DNA from: Mytilus trossulus
Taxonomy: Eukaryota; Mollusca; Bivalvia; Mytilida; Mytilidae
Reading direction: 5' to 3'
Length of the DNA stretch: 64,000 nucleotides
Assembly: GCF_036588685.1 (NCBI RefSeq)
Contig: NC_086378.1
Span: 80,989,127 to 81,053,126 of the forward strand
Position numbers and translations under genes: made by a program. The notes below the pieces were generated by a model. The model saw nothing but the letters and a program-made list of their open reading frames with translations. It did not search any database and was not told where the DNA came from. The first letter of the stretch is position 1; every line of letters starts with the position of its first letter. Below are positions 51,001-60,000 of the stretch, one piece after another.

Positions 51001-54000
51001 TTCATTGCCAGATTAATCTTACACTAGAGTTTGTAAATCCTAAAATAGATAGACATGTTTGATTTCATTGCCAGATTAATTTTACACTAGGATTTGTTTA
51101 TCCTAAAATAGATAGACATGTTTGATTTCATTGCCAGATTAATTTTACACTAGGATTTGTTTATCCTAAAATAGATAGACATGTTTGATTTCATTGCCAG
51201 ATTAATTTTACACTAGGATTTGTTTATCCTAAAATAGATAGACATGTTTGATTTCATTGCCAGATTAATTTTACACTAGGATTTGTTTATCCTAAAATAG
51301 ATAGACATGTTTGATTTCATTGCCAGATTAATTTTACACTAGGATTTGTTTATCCTAAAATAGATAGACATGTTTGATTTCATTGCCAGATTAATTTTAC
51401 ACTAGGATTTGTTTATCCTAAAATAGATAGACATGTTTGATTTCATTGCCAGATTAATTTTACACTAGGATTTGTTTATCCTAAAATAGATAGACATGTT
51501 TGATGTCATTGCCAGATTAATTTTACACTAGAGTTTGTAAATCCTAAAATAGATACACATGTTTGATTTCATTGCCAGATTAATTTTATTGATATTACAT
51601 TGTACTCCAAAGTTGTGTCATTCTCATCAGTTTGCAAAGAAATCTGCTGAATCAACTATATTTATTTTGGGGAGACAAAGATTCTTCAAATAACAATAAT
51701 TCAATTTGGGAAGAAACATATATTCTGATACATGTGCTGTAAGTTTTTTGTCCATTATAATAACCACTGTACTGCAGAAGTTCATGACCTTGTATGAACC
51801 AATTTTAAACCAACAGATTTGGACAGAATTTTTGTATTTCCAAAACTATTCAGAATTAACTATAAAACATACCTGATCCTTTACCACTTATCATTCCATT
51901 GCCTGAGAATGTACCAAACTGTTGGTTATATTCACATTTAGGTGTCTTACAGCACTGTCCTGGTTGTTGTTCAAGATGACAAATAGATGGTAAGTTGGAA
52001 TAAGTTGGGCATCTGAAATTTACAAGAAATTTAAATACATTTGTGATCATAGTAACACATTATTCCTATTTCTTCCATTATACATGTATAAGTATCCATT
52101 TGTAAGAATTAGACAGTTTTGTAAAGAAACAAGACAAAAACCATGTTCTGCATGGTGAACCCTTACCCTTACAATTGATTGGGGTAACACTTATATTAGA
52201 GCATAACTGAATCTCTCATTTCATTGAAGCATATATAGAAAAGTTTGAAAATAATTTGAAAATAAAGGAGCCTGTAATGACAGCAGTTGTCGTTTGTTTA
52301 TGTGTTACATATGTCTTTCGTTCATTATTTTATATAAATAAGGCTGTTAGTTTTCTCTTTTGAATTATTTAAATTGTCATTTCGGGGTCTTTTATAGCCG
52401 TCTATGCAGTTTGGGCTTTGCTCACTGTTGAAGGCGGTAGGATTACCTATAATTGTTCATTTCTGTGTCATTTTGGTCTCTTGGTGAGAGTTGTCTCATT
52501 GGCAATCATACCACATCTTCTTTTTTATATTGTAGTCCATATAGACCACTTCTAATTTCTAACCTAGATTGACAAGACCAGAGTCCAGCTCCAGCATCAT
52601 CACAGATACATTCATATTCACAACCAACTTGCCATGTCTGACTCTGGAAATATGATTTGCCTGCATATACACATTTGTCTGAAAAAGAAAAAATGCAATG
52701 AAAACATTACAAATTAATCTGTGTGCATAAAAATTTAGCAATAGAGTCAGTGATATCAAAAAACTAGATCCAGAATAATAAAAGAAAGAAATGAAAAATC
52801 AAACAACACATTTGTTTTCATCATATATTTAAAAAGTGGCTGAAAATAGCATTTAAAAAAGTACACAAGAGAACTATGGAAAGTAAAAGTATAGTGTTCC
52901 TGTAAGCATGTATAAAAGCATTAACTAAGACAAAACCATTTTAAAAATATACCTGCTTTATATATTGAGGAAAGATAATAGTTTTGTCATTAATATAAAG
53001 TAACTTACTAATGCCATTAACATTGGCGACATTTTGTCCTGTTGTTGTCTGGAATGTTGGATTGAAGTTACAGACTGGTTCTAGACAACATTTGCCTACT
53101 GTTTTTGTCAATGTACACTGAGGAGGCAGGTTATAATATGCAGGACACCTGTAATTCAATCATCAATATCTTTAATAATAATTCCTATAGTCCTATAACA
53201 GGATAAAAGGAAAATGTGTCTCTGGAAATGAATGTCAACACTCAAGCTTGGCAAATTTTCAAGTTGAAAAGGGCCATAACTCTTGAATTTTAGGCGATTC
53301 ATTGCCCAAGTTTGAACTCCATCTTAGTGTTGTTGTTCATAGCATTGTGTATGAGTTTCATGAAATTTGGCAAGAAAAATTTAAGTGTGCATAATTTTTT
53401 TTAATTTCTGAAGTTAAAAAGGGCTATAACTCTAGAATGATGAATGACACACCGCCCAAATTTGAACTCTTTCTGTGAGTTTTGGTTCTCAGCATAGTGT
53501 ATGATGTTCCTAAAATGAAGAGAGTGAAACTTGTTCATATATTGTTAGAGCTTGGAATTAAAACCTCTTACAGATTTTGGAAAAAACCCAAATTTAAATA
53601 TCATTGAAAATATCTTTTTTCAACAGTCTGCAAAATTAAGTACCTGCAAAAATAAATGAATCCACTGTATCAATACTTACTTATTATAACAACTGTATGA
53701 TCCCCGACTGGCATCATCACAAGTACAATCATAGGCACAGCCATCACTCCATGTCTCTCCTTGTTTGTACTGTTTACCATTGTAGGAACAGGTTCCATCT
53801 AAAATTATAAATACATTTGAATATGATATATAACAGGTTTTCTTGCCACAAACTAATTGTGAAGCTCAATTCGTAAATAATATGAATGAATAATTAAAAG
53901 TTAATTTAAACAGGTGTAACAGAAAAATTTAACTTGTCCTGACTTCTCAAACTTTTAATAGTTTTGCATCATGGTAATTTTTTTGCTATCAAGATATCAA

Positions 54001-57000
54001 GAAATTGGATGAATTCATCCTTTTTAGTTCTTAAATGAAATAATTAAAGAGAATTCAACATGCCTAAGAGAAAAATAAAATGGAAAAACAAAATTTACAT
54101 GATCAAGGGAACTGTTAAGGGAGATAACTGGTGAACAACCTAACTTAACTATTTAACATCAACTATGTATTTTGTTAATCAGAATTTAAGAATATATTGT
54201 AGATATCTCAACTGACTAAGACTAAAACTTCAAAGCAAACACAAAATATTTTATTTACTTGTGGGAATTATAATGTCCAACTATGGCTTAAGTTTAACAA
54301 TATCAATTTTGTTAACTGCTCAATTTGATAAAAAGATATTCTTAATGCTAGTAACAACTTACAGAATCCTGTTATTCCTTTAGCTGCAGGTGCTGAAAAA
54401 ATAATTTAATAATAATTAATCAAAATGCAAAATAGTGTCTATATGTGCATAATTACAACATGTATATTTACAAAGTATCAGAAAATGTCTAAAGAATAAA
54501 GTTGCCAAATTCTATATTTTACTTCTAGTATTTGTATAGATTACATTACATACAAATGTGAAGACATTGAACACCAAGGCAGAAACTGATCAAGTGTCAA
54601 CATTAGGCTTAAAGGTTAACAAATAAAGACTGCTAAAACACAAAAATCCAGTCAGTCTACTTACAAAACAGAGCCAAATGGCCTATTAAATACCATCTTC
54701 CCTAGCCTTAAGATCCACTCCTGTTCTCTCCACGGCTAGTAAAGATTAAAATGTTTCATGGTCTACTTACCACAGAATCCACAGTATTTCCTGCAGTTAT
54801 CATGGGCCCATTGTTTGTAATCTGGACTGTTACATGTACTGGCCTGGAATTTACTACATGCAATTGTTGGATTGTCTTCACATGGTGGTGGCAGAGTTGG
54901 ACTTTGTGCTGTAATTTACATTAATCATTTGTTAACTAAAGATATATCTTTTTCTATCAAATGTATATGTGACATTTATCTTGACATTTTGCAGTTACTG
55001 CGGGTTCATTTTTATTCGTGGGATACCATTTTTCACGGAATTTTGTTGGTAAAGGCGAACCACAAATTAAAATGTTTAACTAAATACAAATGTTCTATAG
55101 GTTTGTATGTCATGTATGTAAAACCACAAATTAAATATCCATGAAAAAGCAATGTTTACTGAATCCCGAAAATTGATACCCACGAAAAATAAAACAGTCC
55201 ACAGTACACAAGAGACTAAAGTTGGGTAGCCATGTTCTTCACAAGAATGTCATTGGGTTGGTTGTATGCCAACTAAAGTCAGTCATGGTTTTGGATCTCT
55301 TGAGGCAAAAGTTTTTTTTTGAGAAGGATAATATACAGTTCACAGCTAATAATAATCTAAAATTTTATCATGACCATTTGGCTTTCCATTTTCATGTTTT
55401 TGTTTTTAAAGGCACACAATTTTGCAAGTATTAATTCTGAAGTTACATTTTCAGTTTTATTAAAAGTATGTAGCAAATAAAAATTGAAAATAAGCTGTAT
55501 GGCTTTCGTGGAATACTCTTGGTTATAAAACATCCCTCATTCACACTAGTCTGCAATGCTGTTAACATGTTTAATTATATGATATTGTATTCTGAATTTA
55601 AAGCGTTGGTGTATAAGTGGTCTAAGTAGTCAAACTACTGTATCAGTTAGCCTGTCAACACTGAGATTGTGAGTATTAATCCCACACAGGGCAGATGCAC
55701 TAAACTCCAATCTTAATTGACAAGGCTTGTCAGTTTTGCTAACAAAGGTCATGATTCTCTTCATCTCCAGCTTCCTCCACCAATTATAACTGACTGGCAG
55801 AAAATAGCAAAATAGTTTTGAAAGTGGCGTGAAAGACTAATCAATCAATCTAAGCTTTAATGGTCAGACAAACCTTCTACATGTATCGTTAATTTATCTA
55901 ATTTTCAACATAAATAGGTTTAACATTTTCACTTAACTTTTTAACTTTAAACCTTGAAGATGCAGCAAACATGGCAAAGCCTTTTTTAGCAGAATCGATG
56001 GGCTGATGGTTAGGGGCGGCTGGGGGTAGAAGAACAAACATAATGTTTGGTTGTTTACAGAGGCAGGTTTAGGGGGACATATGCCTACCCTAATAATGTA
56101 GCACAGGCACTTGTTTCTATCCAAGAGAAGGACGACTTTACATAGAAACAATTGCCTGTGAGCTCCCTCCCCCTATTCAAAATCATTGATCTGCAACTCA
56201 CTCAGGGCACCAAAACATGACAAAAATTCAGTCACAGATCAAGAAATTTTCATAAGTGGGAGCCTACTAAATTCATAAGAATAACAGTATAACAAACCAA
56301 CTTTTGCCTACAAAAACTGAAAAAGTGGGACCGGAACCATTGTCTTCTCCCTGAGTAAATTAAATCAAAAGTAAACAATACTCCAAGATTCATCATGACC
56401 ATTTGGTTTTCTTTTGTCTTGTTTTTGTTTTTAAGAGTACGCAATTTTGCAAAAAAAAATATCACTTACATTTTCCATGTTTTCGATCCACTGTTGGGGA
56501 CTATAAAGAAAGGGGAAGGTAACGAAAAACGAGAGTTCAAACACGTTGTTCACCCTAAATTATTATTTTTTCTTGATATAATTTATGAGTCAAGCACTTT
56601 GATGTTTTTTTTATGTATAGGGGTGAGTTGCTAAAACATCAAGTGGCCCACACTTTTTTGTATACTTTATTGAGCACTGACAAAATGAATCAACCACAAA
56701 TGGTCACTCAAACGGACAGAGACATGTATATATACGTATATGTCTCTGTCAAAGGCGACACACAATCATGATAAAAAAAGTGCAAATAGCTGAGCTTACA
56801 AGACAGTTTATTTTTGTAAATGTTAAAATGATCAGTAGCAGATCACATATATTAATTTTAAGGGGATGCAATGAAAGGAAACGTCTCTATATCTATATTT
56901 AGATAAATACAAAAGTTTGTGAACAACTCAATTTCATTTTTAAATATTATCAAGCGGGTTTGGTATACTCAATAACACCATAGACAATACAATATATAAT

Positions 57001-60000
57001 TACACTGACTGCTAATTGTTTCCATCAGAGACATATGTCTCTAATAGAACTCTCATTAGTAGTCACTTCAGCAAGATAATGCTAAATGTACATATAGTTA
57101 ATTCTCTCCTTCCTGTCTTTTTGTAACAGCATCAGAATAAGTTTGTTTCCATCATATTAAACTTTGAGAGTTCGTCATCTTTTTTAACGTACACTAATAA
57201 GTATTATACTTACTTGTACATATTCCACAGAACCTCTCACAGTTTTCAGTTGCCCATTTGGAGTAGTTAGGATCTGAGCATGTGCTTAATCCATACTGTT
57301 GACAGTTGCTTAGTTTATCTTGACATGGGTCAAGGTTTGGACGAGGAGATTCTATTAAAAATCAAATTAACGGACAATTTTATTATTTATCATTAAATTT
57401 TTTTTTTCATGTTCGATATGACTGGAAAAAAATATTGTTCCACAGGTGTGCTATTCGAATAAATCCATGCGCCTGCAATTAAATCTGTGATTTCAAATCA
57501 CAAATTGTACTGTAAATTAATTGTAATTTCCAGTCGTTAGTTGTTCAGTTTTCAAATGGCTATGAATATGTACATTGTTAACTGTCGTACGGTTGCCCTC
57601 AGAATTGCTAAATACATCCATTGTATTTGAACTTTGATAGGTAGTTGTCTCATTGGCAATTATTCCGACGGCCACATCTCCATACTTTTTTTCAAATTTA
57701 ATTTTGGCCGTACAAATCTGTAAATTATATTGCGAACCAAGAGCGATCGTGAACAGTGAAATTATGATCGATGTACATCCCTTGCGCTGTCGGTCGCTTT
57801 AATACATTTACTAGTATATCCATGATGACAAATGATGACATATACTTCATTATATATAGTCTGCATGCATGTTGTCACATGAACTGTTAACCTGTGTACT
57901 TTATTGAATTGTGTAATGAATGTCAATTTCAGAATGACGTGAGATTGCTGATAGCTAATCAGAATAACGTATCGTAATGTCAAATATCCATCTAATGTAA
58001 TTATTGTCACGTGTAATGAATGTCGATTTCAGAAGGACGTGAGATTGCTGTTAGCCAATCAAAATAACGTAATATAATGAAACGCACATATGAAATGTAA
58101 TTATTTAAGAATTGAATGCTTCTTTTTGTAAATTTATTGGGGTGTAAAAGCGTTGACCGAAGTACATTTTGTATGAAGCGCGGAAGCGCTTCATTCTAAA
58201 AATGTACGCACGGTCAACGCTTTGACAACCCTATAAAGTTACAAAAAGAAGCATTCAATACTTATAATTACATTTTTTAGCTAGGATTATAAAAACACGA
58301 TTTTCATGAAGTTAAATTTTTAAATTCACCTGTGCACTTTATTGTGGGACCTCGTGTCATCATGAATGAAATGTTATTGTCTCATGCAACTGCTTACGGA
58401 ATAACATGTGATGTGCAATTAGCCAATCAGAATAACGTATTATAATGAAACATACATCTAATGTATTTATAAAGAAATGACTGATACCGTCTGTAGATAC
58501 AGTTGGAAGTGTATGCTGTAAAACAGGTTAGAATTGACACAGTGGCTGAATTATGACACAATACTTTCAAGCAAGCTGAAACTACCAGACAACAAGTATA
58601 TATATATATATCCCTAGTTCTAACATAAGATGTTGCGTTTCCCTGGGTCAATTTTGCATGTGTGAGCATTAAAACCTCGAATCTTGGCTTCATTTATAAC
58701 ATTTCTCTTGATCTTAGTAAAACTTACTTGTTGGTACGAATGCAGGAGCAGTTGGTGGAATATCTGAAATAAAAATATTCAAATTAAACAACGGTTTCGT
58801 TTAACACAAAAACCTCAGATGGTTTGAACATGTACCCCTTTTTACTATTGTCTGCATGAGTAACAGATGTTTTCTAAGATATATTTCTGTGAGGTATTAA
58901 AGATGCATATTCGTAGAGTATAGCATCATGTGTCTCGTCTGCAATCTGTTTCTGGCGTGAAATTTAAAGCTAAATTTGTATATATATAATGATTTTTTTT
59001 AATGAAATAGAATTACAGTTACAATGCTTTGAAATGTTTGTTTCCGTATCTTTGGTACTAATACATGTGCTTACTTTGGCATGTCCTTGCTTGGAAGCCA
59101 GCTGTAATTTGTTGAAGTTTGTCGAAGTTGTCCACCGTCATCACGTGGGCACTATCTGGATCAGAAGCAATGGTATTCAGTTCAGTTTGGGAAATACCTT
59201 TACCAATACCAACGGCAAACACATCAACATTCTGCTTGTGGAGATTTTTGGCTTCATTGGCAGTAGTTACTGGGTTGTTTGATCGTCCATCGGTGAGAAC
59301 AATACCAATATTAGGAATTCCAGGACGGTCACCATTTGCCTGAGTAAACATTTTGGTGTACATGGTTTTAAGGGCAGTTCCAGTGTTTGTGCCACCAGAT
59401 ACATATGGAATGTGGTCAATGGCGGTCATAATTGCTTGTTTGTCTGCGAACTTGTTCAAGTTGAACTCTACTTTAGCCCTGTTGCTAAAAGTTTGAATAC
59501 CAATACGGATTTTGTTCTGTCCTACGTTGAATCCCTTGACCATTGTTTTGACGAAATCTAACATTTTGTCAAAGTTAGCTTTACCAACGCTACCAGAAGA
59601 ATCCAGTGTGAAAACTATGTCGGCTACAGATCCACAGTCTACAAGTATAAAATAGGCAATATTTATTTTGTTGAAGCAAAGTTTACAAGAGACTTAAGGT
59701 TTATAAGAAATATTTGTTAAATTTAATCATTTTATTTCTAGTATAAAAAAAGAAGTACTTAATTAGATATGCTATTTATATTAATTAAGAACATTTTGTC
59801 AAAATTAACAAAACGATCGTATTTATGTAAATCATTTCATTAATCGAATGACGATTTTATCATACATTTCATGATCAATTTTGTAAAAACAAATCCAAAA
59901 GTTTAGTTTATCAGACTTTCATTTGCATAAAGGTCAGTTTTAATTTTGAATGTTAATGATCTCCAGTGGCGGATCCAGGAATTTTCATAAGTGGGGGCCC

